NCBI GenBank assembly: GCA_023415825.1
Contig: JAEZJF010000007.1
Coordinates: 62,001-126,000 of the forward strand
Direction of reading: 5' to 3'
Length of the DNA: 64,000 bases
DNA from: Bacillota bacterium
Lineage (GTDB): Bacteria > Bacillota > Clostridia > DSM-8532
Below the pieces are notes generated by a model that was given only the letters and a program-made list of their open reading frames with translations, searched no databases and was not told where the DNA came from. This document shows positions 36,261 through 45,421 of this stretch, piece by piece (position 1 is the first letter of the stretch; every line of letters starts with the position of its first letter). The translations under genes were made by a program, and so were the position numbers.

Positions 36261-36701
36261 CTATTCGACTGTTACGGTGCCATCTTCCTGCACCAACACA
36301 GTCATACCTGTCTTAACATATTCAAGAAAGTCATCTCCCAGACTGTCTACAGTTGGCATATCAACTTCAGTCCAGACATCAGCAAGTATGGCACCTGCGG
36401 CAGCAAGAGAATCAATGGGTTTGGAAAACAAAAGGCATGCGGGCTGTCTGCCAAGAGCAGCGGCACAATAAAGCACCATGCCCCCGGTGGTTGATCCGAT
36501 GGTCTGTGGCAGGCACAGTGCCTTGCCACACATAGGCTTGCCATAGATATCGGCATTATTCTGGTCTGAACAGGTTGCCTTTTTATCTCCAAACATGAGA
36601 CTTTTTTGGAAGCTTGCCAGAGTGTTGAATCCAACCGTTGAAACAACGGCCTCAGCCCTTGCTTTGCCTGGGACTACAGGACGGCCTTTGAATACTCTCA
36701 T
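36261..36701 (-). CDS. Aconitase X small (swivel) subunit, DUF126
   Basis: A 146-residue protein that completes the aconitase X enzyme. The start MRVFKGRPVVPGKARAEAVVS and the block GSTTGGMVLYCAAALGRQPACLLF are typical of the DUF126 swivel domain. ATG 36701 lies one base after the stop of the large subunit, with AAAGGGGG upstream, so translation is coupled. Members of this family dehydrate cis-3-hydroxyproline in some bacteria or mevalonate 5-phosphate in archaea. Which reaction applies here is not known. Confidence 0.88.
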   Translation of the reverse strand: MRVFKGRPVVPGKARAEAVVSTVGFNTLASFQKSLMFGDKKATCSDQNNADIYGKPMCGKALCLPQTIGSTTGGMVLYCAAALGRQPACLLFSKPIDSLAAAGAILADVWTEVDMPTVDSLGDDFLEYVKTGMTVLVQEDGTVTVE

Positions 36702-36702
36702 C

Positions 36703-37986
36703 TTATTTGCCCCCTTTCGTGAGCATATCAAGTATCTCATCATCCGTATGATAGCGGCAGGATGTATAGGTTCTGAGTTTATTTGAGTTGGTGATGACGG
36801 GCATCTTGCCGCAGAGCGGGTTATTCATGTACATAAGAGGGCAAATGGGAGAGGTGATAATACCCATTCTCTTGAGCTTTTCTGCTTCCCCGGTTTCTCC
36901 AAAGGCTTTAAGTACGGCAGAAGAGGATGTGAAAACCGTCGGGATGACCACCTTCTCTTTTTTGGCTTGCAGCAAACCGTCTTCAAGCCGATGTGTCCAA
37001 TCGATCAATTGAGAGAGCGAAAGGTGGGGGCATCCCACAAAACAAAGCTTGGGAATGGCTGCGGGTTCTTTCCATATACAAGGATAGCTCGCCTTGACCC
37101 TTGCCAGCTCTGCATCGTCTATCACATAAGCTTTAGCATCAGGGGCAATAAGTTTTTCACCCAGTTCAACGGCATCAGGAGTCAGTCCGTCTATATGGTA
37201 CAGCCCCACCGCACCATTGGAAGCAGTAGCTGCTCCCATATCCTTTAGATAAGCCCTGGTTTTGTCATTCAGTTCTGTGCCTAAAAACTTTGTTAAGCCC
37301 CTTATGTAGGGAACCGCTTCCATCACCTTCATGCCTATGGCACTACCCAGCACCTGGGCCTCGGGTATTTTGTCAGTTTGTATATCCACCACCCAGGTCG
37401 CCCGGCGTCCATCATCGGTTAAAAGGCCAAAATAAGGAACGCAGCCTGCTATACTACCGAAAAGCTCAATAATGCCGGAATTACGGTTACACCGTGCTCC
37501 CAACACGCTATTGGCATACACAACGGCACTGCTCTCGGCCCAACTCAGAATGTCACCCTTTTTCGGTATGTTGCCTACCTGATCCATATAGCATGTGCAG
37601 GTAAAGGCGTCCTCGTTCAAAAGTCCCATTTTTTTAAGCTGTTCTTCGTAGTCTGCCTGCTTGGAATACATCACCTTAAAAAACAGCTTTTGCAGGACGT
37701 TAGCCGGTACATGGCTGTCCAATGGACGGGGGTCAACGCTGAACGGCTGGCTGGAAAGGGTTCCAGCCTCAATAAGCTGATCAATAAGCGCGTATACGGG
37801 CTTCATGACCGAAAGGCCGAAGCTTGTTACAAGATGCCCATATTGACTTGTAACGGGTATCATGCGCTCTGCACCAAAGGTCTCTCCGTACATCACGAGG
37901 GTTTTCATGACCTTAGCCATTACCTCACCTTTTTTACCATCAAGCAAGGCTTGCTGGTCAGGTGTCAGTATCATTTTTGCCGGCAT
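36703..37986 (-). CDS. Aconitase X large catalytic subunit, DUF521
   Basis: A 427-residue dehydratase subunit. Conserved blocks are FTCTCYMDQVGN, LSWAESSAVVYANSVLGARCN, HIDGLTPDA, LCFVGCPHLSLSQL and SCRYHTDDEIL; their Cys residues can ligate the Fe-S cluster. The usual GARTNREGG is GARCNRNSG here, with a Cys in place of Thr. ATG 37986 has AAAGGAGG at a spacing of seven; the ATG at 37992 lies too close to it. It directly follows the old-yellow-enzyme gene. The unusual neighbours suggest a substrate other than hydroxyproline. Confidence 0.9.
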   Translation of the reverse strand: MPAKMILTPDQQALLDGKKGEVMAKVMKTLVMYGETFGAERMIPVTSQYGHLVTSFGLSVMKPVYALIDQLIEAGTLSSQPFSVDPRPLDSHVPANVLQKLFFKVMYSKQADYEEQLKKMGLLNEDAFTCTCYMDQVGNIPKKGDILSWAESSAVVYANSVLGARCNRNSGIIELFGSIAGCVPYFGLLTDDGRRATWVVDIQTDKIPEAQVLGSAIGMKVMEAVPYIRGLTKFLGTELNDKTRAYLKDMGAATASNGAVGLYHIDGLTPDAVELGEKLIAPDAKAYVIDDAELARVKASYPCIWKEPAAIPKLCFVGCPHLSLSQLIDWTHRLEDGLLQAKKEKVVIPTVFTSSSAVLKAFGETGEAEKLKRMGIITSPICPLMYMNNPLCGKMPVITNSNKLRTYTSCRYHTDDEILDMLTKGGK

Positions 37987-37999
37987 TGCCATTCCTCCT

Positions 38000-40276
38000 T
38001 TACAGCTTTATGGCGAGAGCATAAGCAGCACGTGTAGCCTCAAGTATTCTGCCTCCTGCAAAACTGTCGCCTATGTTATACAGCTCGGGTGCAATCCTCT
38101 GGCGTTGTGCTTCAAAAAACATCGAATCATCAGGACGTCCGCCCGTTGCCATGACCACAAGATCAGCAGGCAATACAACTTCTTTCTCCTCATTGCCCAT
38201 TTTAACGGCAAGGGGATTCTCAATGTTTTTGGGAAGAATGGGCTGCCATGTGTTATAGGGATCAGGCGCGCCTTTTGAAACGTTCCGAGAGAGCAGCACA
38301 CCGTTTTCGCTAAAGGATTTGACCTTTGCACAATTCAGAAGCTCAACGCCTGCTTTCTTAAGGTAATAGATAAGATGTCCGCGGTTCGCAGTACAAGCAC
38401 CTTCCATGAAATAGGGCAGCATTTCTACCACCTTAACATCACGTCCGCACTCATAGCTTAGCCAATAAGCGGTTTCACAACCTACTGCACCGCCGCCTAC
38501 CACAACAACAGATTTTGCATCGCCCAAAAGCTCCGGGTTCAGCAGGAGTTGTGTGGCTTGTACGGCTTTGACTGTACCCAAGCCTGGAATAGGCGGATTT
38601 TTATCCTCGGTTCCAATAGCAAAAACAACACTGTCATAGGATTCCTTTTTAAGCTCTTCCACAGATGTCTTTGACTCCATATGTACTGTAAGATCGAATT
38701 TTTTAGCAGTTTCGGCGAGCAAATTTTCAAGGAATAGCCGATAGTTCTCAATATCATATTTGACTTTTGGGATACCGCCCGCTATAGTCCTTCCGCCAAT
38801 TTTATCGCCCTTTTCGAATAGCTCCACCTTATGTCCGCGTTTTGCAGCAGTTATGGCAAACGTAACACCTGCAGGACCGGCGCCTACCACTGCAATTTTC
38901 TTAACGTGTTCCGGTTTTGCAGGAATCTCGGGATAGAGATGCTCAAACGATGTACGAGGATTAACGGCACATTGCGGGTGACCACCTTCCACAAATTCGT
39001 TGATGCAGCCCTCCTGACATCCGATACAGGGCGTAATCTCGCTGACTCTGCCGGAATAAGCTTTATTAGGCCATTCCGGATCAGCAAGAAGGGGCCTTCC
39101 CAGCATGACCATATCGCTGTAACCATCTCTAAGCGCCTTTTCCGCCAAATCCGGATATCCCAGCTTGCCTACAGCCACTATGGGTACTTCCATACCTGCA
39201 TTAGACCGAATGCCCCGTTCACGGAACCGATCCTTAACCAAGCGTGATACGTCAAGGAAGCATCCGGCCGGCATACCTGAAGGCGGATGTGGCAGCCACC
39301 AGTTGTCGTAGCAGCCCAGGTCCACATCAAACATATCCACACCGGCTTTAACCAGGTTCTCCATATAATTCATTGTTTCTTCGATGCTGCGGCCGTTCTT
39401 GAATTTCTTTAGGGCAGAGATATTCATCCCTTCCTCACCGTAGGTTTCATTTAAAGCCAGAGACAGGTCTATGCGGTACATGATAGGGTAATGGGGCCCT
39501 ACACGTCGGCGCAACTCACGGATCAAATCTATTCCGAATCGTTGCCAGTCGGCATACCGACCAAGCTTGCGGCGGTTAAAGGCAGGGTTTGTAAGCTGCT
39601 CCAGAAGATATCCTTCGTGGCCATGCAGGTATACGCCGTCAAGACCGGCAGCCATTGCGTCTGCTCCCGCCTGTCCGGCGTTGTGTATAATTTTCTTGAG
39701 TTTTCCGTCTGAGAGCCTCAAGCAAGGAATTTGCGGAATATAGAAATTGGGGTTAAATGATGCTGATACCGGGAACTTTAACTCATTAACCAGACATTGG
39801 GGATTACCAACACGGCCCAGACCGGGTGTCAGCTGTACGAATATTTTAGCGCCGAAGTTGTGTATACCTTGAGCTAAATCACGCCAGCCGCTGAATACAG
39901 TACGGCTGCGATCTATTCGTGGAAAGTATGAGAGCTTGCCCATTTCAGTAACAGAATGATCGATTCCGTGACTGATGGGAATGAGTCCCGTGGTGATAAG
40001 GCCAACGCCGCCTCTTGCCCTTTCGAAGAAATACTGCAGCATTTTGTCATTGGGCCGACCTGTTTCCTCACACATATCAATGTTTCCCATAGGGGCCATT
40101 ACAAGCCTGTTCCTGATGGTTGTGCGGTTAACTTGAATCGGTGAGAACATAGCGCTGTAAGGATAAAGCTCCTGGGTCATTCGGCCTGTGCCGCCTGCAC
40201 GGTTTTCATGATTGGCCTTCGTAAACCAATTACCGTAGCTGTCCACAAGTGATTGAATCATTTGATCTGTTTTCAA
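38000..40276 (-). CDS. Old-yellow-enzyme family Fe-S flavoprotein oxidoreductase
   Basis: A 758-residue enzyme of the 2,4-dienoyl-CoA reductase/trimethylamine dehydrogenase/BaiCD type. A TIM barrel with FMN (about 35-410) begins FSPIQVNRTTIRNRLVMAPM. The cluster motif CIGCQEGCINEF and a later Cys follow the pattern C-x2-C-x3-C-x11-C. The FAD fold is VVGAGPAGVTF and the NAD fold VVGGGAVGCETA. It can pass NADH electrons through FAD and the cluster to FMN to reduce an activated C=C bond. The start is a TTG at 40276 behind GAGGGG; a later ATG at 40261 is possible. Its substrate is unknown. Confidence 0.88.
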   Translation of the reverse strand: MKTDQMIQSLVDSYGNWFTKANHENRAGGTGRMTQELYPYSAMFSPIQVNRTTIRNRLVMAPMGNIDMCEETGRPNDKMLQYFFERARGGVGLITTGLIPISHGIDHSVTEMGKLSYFPRIDRSRTVFSGWRDLAQGIHNFGAKIFVQLTPGLGRVGNPQCLVNELKFPVSASFNPNFYIPQIPCLRLSDGKLKKIIHNAGQAGADAMAAGLDGVYLHGHEGYLLEQLTNPAFNRRKLGRYADWQRFGIDLIRELRRRVGPHYPIMYRIDLSLALNETYGEEGMNISALKKFKNGRSIEETMNYMENLVKAGVDMFDVDLGCYDNWWLPHPPSGMPAGCFLDVSRLVKDRFRERGIRSNAGMEVPIVAVGKLGYPDLAEKALRDGYSDMVMLGRPLLADPEWPNKAYSGRVSEITPCIGCQEGCINEFVEGGHPQCAVNPRTSFEHLYPEIPAKPEHVKKIAVVGAGPAGVTFAITAAKRGHKVELFEKGDKIGGRTIAGGIPKVKYDIENYRLFLENLLAETAKKFDLTVHMESKTSVEELKKESYDSVVFAIGTEDKNPPIPGLGTVKAVQATQLLLNPELLGDAKSVVVVGGGAVGCETAYWLSYECGRDVKVVEMLPYFMEGACTANRGHLIYYLKKAGVELLNCAKVKSFSENGVLLSRNVSKGAPDPYNTWQPILPKNIENPLAVKMGNEEKEVVLPADLVVMATGGRPDDSMFFEAQRQRIAPELYNIGDSFAGGRILEATRAAYALAIKL

Positions 40277-40541
40277 AACTGATTCTCCCCTCTCATCGTC
40301 ATATTCTGTTGTCTTCGAGTGATTTGATAAACCGAACATTGTTCTATTTTTACTGTAGCACAATGACAAAAATTTATCAATCAAAATTTTATAAATCCTA
40401 TCACATATGATATGACCCATTAAAAGACCTTTTAACATGATATCGGGTATATGATATAATAACCTCACCCGTTAGCATTGATACTTCGTATTAATGCTGT
40501 AGCATGAAGAAATCCACAACCAGCTGGTCAAGGAGCATAAG
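40277..40541. promoter_or_regulatory. Divergent region between flavoprotein and TetR genes
   Basis: A plus-strand promoter TTAACA (40432-40437), 18-bp spacer and extended -10 TGATATAAT (40453-40461) leads into the short repeat copy at 40456-40502 and the TetR gene. No clear TetR palindrome was recognised here. Confidence 0.6.
40456..40502 (+). repeat. Hairpin repeat, copy locus 3 (short form)
   Basis: TATAATAACCTCACCCGTTA is joined to a small hairpin GCATTGATAC-TTC-GTATTAATGC. The long central hairpin found at the other two loci is absent. The element begins at the -10 box and ends 39 bases before the TetR start. Confidence 0.75.
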
Positions 40542-41129
40542 ATGGCAGAAACAAATAAAGAACGCTCAACGCGTACACAGGCAAGCCTCATACAGGCTGC
40601 TATACGGTTGGCGAAAGATAAAACACTGGAAAAAGTGACGGTACGAGACATCTGTTCAGAGGCAGGTGTGTCCATCGGCGCATTTTATCACCATTTCGGC
40701 TCGCGGCAGGAGCTGTTACACAACGCATTTCTACTTTTTGATGCAACCTTGGAGGATCAATTGCCCCATAACGATGATCCGCCTCTCGTTGCCATTAAAG
40801 AGGTGCTTATGATTCAGACCGGCTTTATTGTCAAGGAAGCGGGCCCGCTCATTACTGAATACTATAAAAACATTCTGTCAGATTTAAATCACTCGGCAGC
40901 AAGCCCCCAGAGAAAATATTATCGCGCGGTTTTACACCACACCCGTCGTGCCGCTGATGCCGGTTTACTCAAAGAGGGCTTTAATCCTGAATATGTGGCC
41001 GAGTTACTGATTAAATTTGTCCGTGGCTGTGTCATAGACTGGTGTCTTCATGACTGTAAATATGATGTCGTTCAGCTTACCTCAAAGGAACTGGATTTAC
41101 TCATAAGCATGGTCTCAGTGCCCGTTTGA
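40542..41129 (+). CDS. TetR/AcrR family regulator
   Basis: A 195-residue regulator. The N-terminal HTH runs RTQASLIQAAIRLAKDKTLEKVTVRDICSEAGVSIGAFYHHF, the standard TetR fold. The C-terminal ligand domain is not similar to a type I recognise. Its gene is divergent from the flavoprotein/aconitase X genes and convergent with the DUF1295-like gene, so it is the natural local regulator. RBS: AAGGAGC before ATG 40542. Its 5' leader holds the short form of the dispersed hairpin repeat. Confidence 0.93.
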   Translation: MAETNKERSTRTQASLIQAAIRLAKDKTLEKVTVRDICSEAGVSIGAFYHHFGSRQELLHNAFLLFDATLEDQLPHNDDPPLVAIKEVLMIQTGFIVKEAGPLITEYYKNILSDLNHSAASPQRKYYRAVLHHTRRAADAGLLKEGFNPEYVAELLIKFVRGCVIDWCLHDCKYDVVQLTSKELDLLISMVSVPV

Positions 41130-41161
41130 CCAATAATGATGTTCAGTCCTTATTGCTGTCA

Positions 41162-41992
41162 CTATACTTTTATAAAGCTCCACCGGGATAAGCTATAAAG
41201 CGGGATAAAAGGGATAAGTAAGGGTGTTTTACTGATATAGGCCTGATATTCTTCATTTGACCCATAGTTTTTGTTCTGCCGTTGTTCCAGCCTCTTTGCA
41301 CCACTGAACATAACATACAGAATGGTGATATATCCAAGTATGGCAACTGTCCATTGAACAATACCCTTGAATGCACCGAAGCCGGATAGAAAAACCCCCG
41401 TCCAAAAGAGTATCTCCCCCAGATAGTTGGGACAGCGCACCAGCTTATAGAGCCCCGTGTCGCAAAAGCGATGCGGATTTTGCTTTTTTGCTGCACTCTT
41501 TTGTATATCCGATATGGTTTCAAGGATGAGAGCCGCTGTCATGACAGAAGCGCCAATCCAGGGCACAACGCCTTGTTCCAGGCCGTTGGAAAGACGATAA
41601 TACACAGGTGATGTCTGAGCGACATACAATATCGAAACGCTTATCCATATACAGAATTTTACGAAAAACGGTATGGGTTTTTCAGTTTGAGTAGTATTTT
41701 CAAGTGTTTCACGGTAGGAAATACTTCTGATTTCGCGTACTACCAGGAACCCGGATAGGCGTATGCCATATAATATGAACAATAAGCATTGAACCAGGCA
41801 TCCGGGGGACAGCCTCCCGCTAAACATCAGGATCAGTGAGACACCTACACCACTGATGGCAAAACCATAACCGATGGAAAGAAAATATACGAACTTATAG
41901 AATCCAATTGCGCAAAGAATAGCGCATATTATCAGAAGCGTCCATAACTGCGGCGTAAATGCGAGACTTAAAGCATCAGAAAAAGTCATGGT
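41162..41992 (-). CDS. DUF1295/isoprenylcysteine methyltransferase-like membrane protein
   Basis: A 276-residue polytopic membrane protein with about seven hydrophobic helices. The C-terminal half carries CDTGLYKLVRCPNYLGEILFWTGVFLSG, the ligand-binding block of the steroid 5-alpha-reductase/ICMT superfamily (arginine, HPNY-like PNYLGE). Enzymes of this fold reduce enone double bonds with NADPH or methylate thiols. ATG 41992 follows AGGGGG; an in-frame TTG five codons earlier is less likely. Upstream the NmrA-like gene ends 11 bases before the ATG. The role in the locus is open. Confidence 0.78.
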   Translation of the reverse strand, partial: TMTFSDALSLAFTPQLWTLLIICAILCAIGFYKFVYFLSIGYGFAISGVGVSLILMFSGRLSPGCLVQCLLFILYGIRLSGFLVVREIRSISYRETLENTTQTEKPIPFFVKFCIWISVSILYVAQTSPVYYRLSNGLEQGVVPWIGASVMTAALILETISDIQKSAAKKQNPHRFCDTGLYKLVRCPNYLGEILFWTGVFLSGFGAFKGIVQWTVAILGYITILYVMFSGAKRLEQRQNKNYGSNEEYQAYISKTPLLIPFIPLYSLSRWSFIKV

Positions 41993-42003
41993 ATGTACCC
42001 CCT

Positions 42004-42846
42004 TCAATAGCAGTTCTTAATGTATTCCTTAAAGCTAAGTTTCCCGTATTTGTTCTCAGCCACCATCTCCTCAGAGAGCGTCCATTTTGAGAATTTGATA
42101 ATGGCCTCCTTACCGTTCTTTTTTTGCTTGGCAAGCAAAGCCAGGACGGTAAACAGAAATTTGGGTGCGCGTTTTATAACCGCGGGCTTTCCCGCAGCCT
42201 CAAAAAACATCCGTGCGATTTCTTCATAGGAATAGGTTTCCGTCCCGCCTATATCATAGATCTTATTCTCATCCTGAAGATGCATCAATATAAAAACCGC
42301 CAGGTCACTGGTGTCTATAACGTTGGCATGCACCGGCCTTTTTCCCAGCAGTGTAACCTCACCCTTTTCTATCATGGGCATGAATACTTTCGCGATATCA
42401 TAGAAATAACCCGTAGGTCGGAATATGACATAAGAAATGCCGCTCTTTTTCAGTTCCTGCTCAAAAAGATATTTGGCATGAAGCATCGGTACCGTGGGAT
42501 CGCCATCGGCTTTGAGCACAGATATGTAAACAAACCTTTTGATACCCGCACGCTTGGCTTCCTCAAGGAGATTCAAATTCCCCTGATAATCAATATCGTA
42601 ATTTGTAACAGCTGCCGATGAGCCTGTGAGCCCTACGGTCGTAATGACCGCATCCGCTCCGTCGCAAAGGCCTGCGAGCGAAGAACTGTCGGTGATATCT
42701 ATTTTTCGGGGTGTAAATTGCCCTTCAATATCCGGAAGTTCCCGTATCACAAGGTCTACAGCAATAACCTCATGTCCACTCCGGACCAAAGCGCGCAGTA
42801 TATCACTGCCTAGCTTCCCAAATGCTCCTGCAAGCACAATCTTCAT
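42004..42846 (-). CDS. NmrA-like/atypical short-chain NAD(P)-binding protein
   Basis: A 280-residue protein with the Rossmann motif GAFGKLGSDILRAL at about residues 7-20 and a long-form extended-SDR layout. VYISVLKADGDP and RPTGYFYDIAKVF fit NAD(P)H-binding NmrA/HSCARG-type or ubiquinone-complex assembly-like proteins. The usual YxxxK catalytic motif is not clear, so it may act as a redox sensor or an isomerase rather than as a dehydrogenase. It lies between the DUF1295-like and flavin-reductase-like genes with short gaps. Confidence 0.8.
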   Translation of the reverse strand: MKIVLAGAFGKLGSDILRALVRSGHEVIAVDLVIRELPDIEGQFTPRKIDITDSSSLAGLCDGADAVITTVGLTGSSAAVTNYDIDYQGNLNLLEEAKRAGIKRFVYISVLKADGDPTVPMLHAKYLFEQELKKSGISYVIFRPTGYFYDIAKVFMPMIEKGEVTLLGKRPVHANVIDTSDLAVFILMHLQDENKIYDIGGTETYSYEEIARMFFEAAGKPAVIKRAPKFLFTVLALLAKQKKNGKEAIIKFSKWTLSEEMVAENKYGKLSFKEYIKNCY

Positions 42847-42862
42847 AGAATCCCCTCCCCAT

Positions 42863-43789
42863 CTACTTTCCCTTCTCTTTTGAGCGTTTGTCGTTGATAA
42901 TCTTCATATGCTCCTCTGTAATGAGGGATACTTGATTTTCTTTTGCCCATGCAACACATCCCTTTAGTGCCGCAGGCAAAAAAATGCGTGGTACTTTGAC
43001 CATCATTGCACAGGCTTCATCCGAGAATTTAACCGTATCATCGATACGGTCGGCCGCATACCGCACAGAGTCGATTGACGCCTCACGTATGGGAAGCAGC
43101 TGAGGAATGGGACGGCGGAACCGTGTATACCAGAAATTTTTGCTGTCGCGATAGCCGTAGTCCACAGGCACCCGGGGAAATGCACCAGCTGTTACGCCGT
43201 TTACTATAGCACTATAGTACTTTTCTTTCATCAGTATTTTATCAATGCGCAGGATGAAATGGGCACCAAATTTAGAAGTGATACCGTTAAAATCGTGATA
43301 TGGCGGCTCGTACCCTTCAAGACAGCCCGGTTTGTCATTCTGTGCGCCATCCAGCTCGCGCATCCAGGTACATTCAAATACCTGAAAAGCTTCGGCTACC
43401 ACTTTGGGAAAGGCCTCGCCTTTATACTCGGCAGCCATCTGCCCGTCCTCCAGCGTAAAAATGCAATCCTTCATTTTTTCCTCGGGTTTGTCGCCGGGAA
43501 ATCCAAGACGTACGGCTTCCTTGAAATACTTTCTTTTGTCGGGGATGAAGTTGATGCTGCATTTACCATATCGAAGGAGATGCTGTGCCGTGTTGGAAGA
43601 ATTACGCGTACTCAGCAGCATGGCGTAATACTCCCTGCCTGCTATATAGTAGGGCTGCACCAGCGAATAGGAGCCCAACGAGGTCGATCCGTCTTCAGCC
43701 ATCGTACCGATCACAACGGTAGGCATGGGAAAAAACGCTGAGGTCTGATAAAAATTGTCTACAATGCGTAGGTTTTTAAAACTGCTCAT
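42863..43789 (-). CDS. Flavin-reductase-like FMN-binding split-barrel protein
   Basis: A 308-residue protein. The N-terminal region FFPMPTVVIGTMAEDGSTSLGSYSLVQPYYIAGREYYAML fits the FMN-binding split barrel of the flavin-reductase family, in which a related sequence follows NVxPxSF. It is longer than the usual 160-200 residues, with a C-terminal part of about 100 residues. The start ATG 43789 overlaps the end of the upstream TetR gene by 14 bases, so translation is probably coupled. It could deliver reduced FMN or reduce a substrate in concert with the old-yellow-enzyme protein. Confidence 0.8.
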   Translation of the reverse strand: MSSFKNLRIVDNFYQTSAFFPMPTVVIGTMAEDGSTSLGSYSLVQPYYIAGREYYAMLLSTRNSSNTAQHLLRYGKCSINFIPDKRKYFKEAVRLGFPGDKPEEKMKDCIFTLEDGQMAAEYKGEAFPKVVAEAFQVFECTWMRELDGAQNDKPGCLEGYEPPYHDFNGITSKFGAHFILRIDKILMKEKYYSAIVNGVTAGAFPRVPVDYGYRDSKNFWYTRFRRPIPQLLPIREASIDSVRYAADRIDDTVKFSDEACAMMVKVPRIFLPAALKGCVAWAKENQVSLITEEHMKIINDKRSKEKGK

Positions 43790-44333
43790 ATAACCCCTCC
43801 TTATGCTTTATGAGAATACGGCTCAATATTTTTTCCAAAGACTTAAAATCGAACTGATTTGCTGATGCTAATAAAAGATTCTCTGCTATAAAGATTTCTA
43901 GAAATTCATCCTCATCCGCATTAAAGCGTGCAAGCAACGGGTGAATGATTTCCACAAGCTGACTTCGCAGCATTTTATGCTGCTCTGAAAACAGATACTC
44001 CGTTCTGCCCCTGATGGAATAATCCGACCATATTTTGTCGTATATTGACGTAAATTTGGTAATCCCATTATAAACGCAGCGTAGACCCTCGATTATCGTT
44101 AGTGCACTCTCACAGCCCTGTCGCATATCATGAATTGATTTGTGCCAATCCTCCAGCATGACGCTTGCCGCAAGTATATCCTTTGACGGATAATAGTTGT
44201 AAACCGTACCCACCGCAATACCGCATTTCTTTGCTACTGAACGTATTGTGAAGCCGCTGTAATTTCCTTCAAGCAATACGCATTTTGCGCTTTCTAGTAT
44301 CCTCTCTTTTATGTCTTCAATAATCTTGGGCAT
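43776..44333 (-). CDS. TetR/AcrR family regulator (first gene of the 44.3-41.2 kb operon)
   Basis: A 185-residue regulator with the N-terminal HTH GFTIRSVAKKCGIAVGTVYNYYPSKDILAAS. Its start is preceded by AGGAGAA. A perfect ATGAACATGTTCAT palindrome 39 bases upstream is a good operator for autoregulation. The downstream genes overlap or follow closely, so it should control them too. Confidence 0.92.
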   Translation of the reverse strand: MPKIIEDIKERILESAKCVLLEGNYSGFTIRSVAKKCGIAVGTVYNYYPSKDILAASVMLEDWHKSIHDMRQGCESALTIIEGLRCVYNGITKFTSIYDKIWSDYSIRGRTEYLFSEQHKMLRSQLVEIIHPLLARFNADEDEFLEIFIAENLLLASANQFDFKSLEKILSRILIKHKEGLYEQF

Positions 44334-44371
44334 CTGATTCTCCTTTTGATTATTTATTTATGTTAATTTAT

Positions 44372-44385
44372 ATGAACATGTTCAT
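44372..44385. promoter_or_regulatory. Operator palindrome of the TetR at 43776-44333
   Basis: ATGAACATGTTCAT is a perfect 14-bp palindrome in an AT-rich promoter region directly upstream of the TetR gene, a typical position for autorepression. Confidence 0.7.
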
Positions 44386-44446
44386 TTAAATTATATCTTT
44401 CAGTATTCCAGAATGCAAGATTGAGTATGGTATAAAGTATAGTAAA

Positions 44447-44486
44447 GCAAAAAAGCAGACATGGTGGACTAATTCCTTGTCTGCTT
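44447..44486 (-). terminator. Terminator of the TetR-DUF1538-sigma-DUF1330 operon
   Basis: On the minus strand AAGCAGACA pairs with TGTCTGCTT across a 16-base loop and is followed by TTTTGCTTTAC. Confidence 0.8.
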
Positions 44487-44582
44487 ACATTCTAAAACTT
44501 CACTTAACCAATGGTTTTTGTATCACCCTAATGATAAATATCGTTGATAGAATAAAGAGGAGCATAAAATTTAATACAAATA

Positions 44583-44873
44583 TCAATCAATCCCTTTAAC
44601 TAAAAGAGTATCACATTTTGCAGCACTAAGACGGTATTTAGCTATTGCCTGGTATTCACTGGAATCATACCATCGTCTTAACTCTTCTTCATTTGGGAAC
44701 TGTATAATGACCATCCTGCTGTATGACCACTCCCCTTCAAGGACTGACGGACTTCCGTCAACAGCCAGGTATTTACCATTATACTTGGAAAAAACTTCAT
44801 CTACACCATCTAAGTATTTTTGATACTCGACCATGTCTTGAATCTGAATTTGAGCTACAAAATAACAACTCAC
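44583..44873 (-). CDS. DUF1330 family protein
   Basis: A 96-residue small protein with the ferredoxin-like fold of DUF1330. Typical blocks are YFVAQIQIQDMVEYQKYL, GKYLAVDG, VIIQFPNEEELRRWYDSSEYQAIAKYR. The family has no established enzyme function. It is the last gene of the operon, 10 bases from the ATC-hydrolase-like gene. Its partners suggest a role in sulfur- or thiol-related metabolism, but this is inference. Confidence 0.85.
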   Translation of the reverse strand: MSCYFVAQIQIQDMVEYQKYLDGVDEVFSKYNGKYLAVDGSPSVLEGEWSYSRMVIIQFPNEEELRRWYDSSEYQAIAKYRLSAAKCDTLLVKGID

Positions 44874-44883
44874 ATCATCACCC

Positions 44884-45339
44884 CTATAAATTTACGCTTC
44901 CCAAATTTTCTTTTACTTCTATACAGCATTTTTGACCCTCCCACAGGAGTTCTTTCACATTAAATGTGCTGTTTGGGCTTATTCCCTTAACCATACCTTC
45001 CATCGGGTTAAGACAATAGATATAACAGGGACAGGCATTACCTATTTTTTTGGCAACAGCACACAGTTTACATGCTTTTGCTTCTGCAAGGAATTGATCT
45101 CCATCACGGCTAATTTCCCATGAGGCGCAGCCAAAAACTTCAGACAACTTTAAAAAGACCTCCTCTGCATTCTGTATACCGAACCGCTCCGCTTGCAATT
45201 TCCCTAATGCAAGCTGTTCGTTTTTCTTCTGCTGGGTTACCTTCTCAAGAACACCCTCATTACCAAGGCAGCGCACCGCATCCGCCTGTATTCCCACATA
45301 AGCAGACTCAAGAATCTTAACTCTTTCTTCCAAACGCAT
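44884..45339 (-). CDS. ATC hydrolase-like protein (Cys-rich)
   Basis: A 151-residue protein that resembles the L-2-amino-thiazoline-4-carboxylic acid hydrolase family. ACPCYIYCLNPMEGMVKGI in the C-terminal half is the recognisable block, together with ACKLCAVAKK. Six Cys lie between about residues 96 and 140, enough for a metal site. The N-terminal third is helical. ATG 45339 follows GGGAGG. The in-frame extension to 45447 overlaps the sigma gene and has no ribosome site. The gene follows the sigma factor gene, so it may act as its sensor or anti-sigma-like partner instead (inference). Confidence 0.6.
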   Translation of the reverse strand: MRLEERVKILESAYVGIQADAVRCLGNEGVLEKVTQQKKNEQLALGKLQAERFGIQNAEEVFLKLSEVFGCASWEISRDGDQFLAEAKACKLCAVAKKIGNACPCYIYCLNPMEGMVKGISPNSTFNVKELLWEGQKCCIEVKENLGSVNL

Positions 45340-45421
45340 AATAAACCTCCCAATAATTTTTTCAGATCTGTTTTGACCTTCTGTAATTATGAGAGGCTGT
45401 TGAGTCAAATGTGTGACGTCA

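Larger units (their letters stand above)
44334..44582. promoter_or_regulatory. Intergenic region with TetR operator and opposing terminator
   Basis: This region holds the TetR palindrome (44372-44385) and the terminator of the DUF1330 operon (44447-44486). Nothing else was recognised. Confidence 0.6.
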
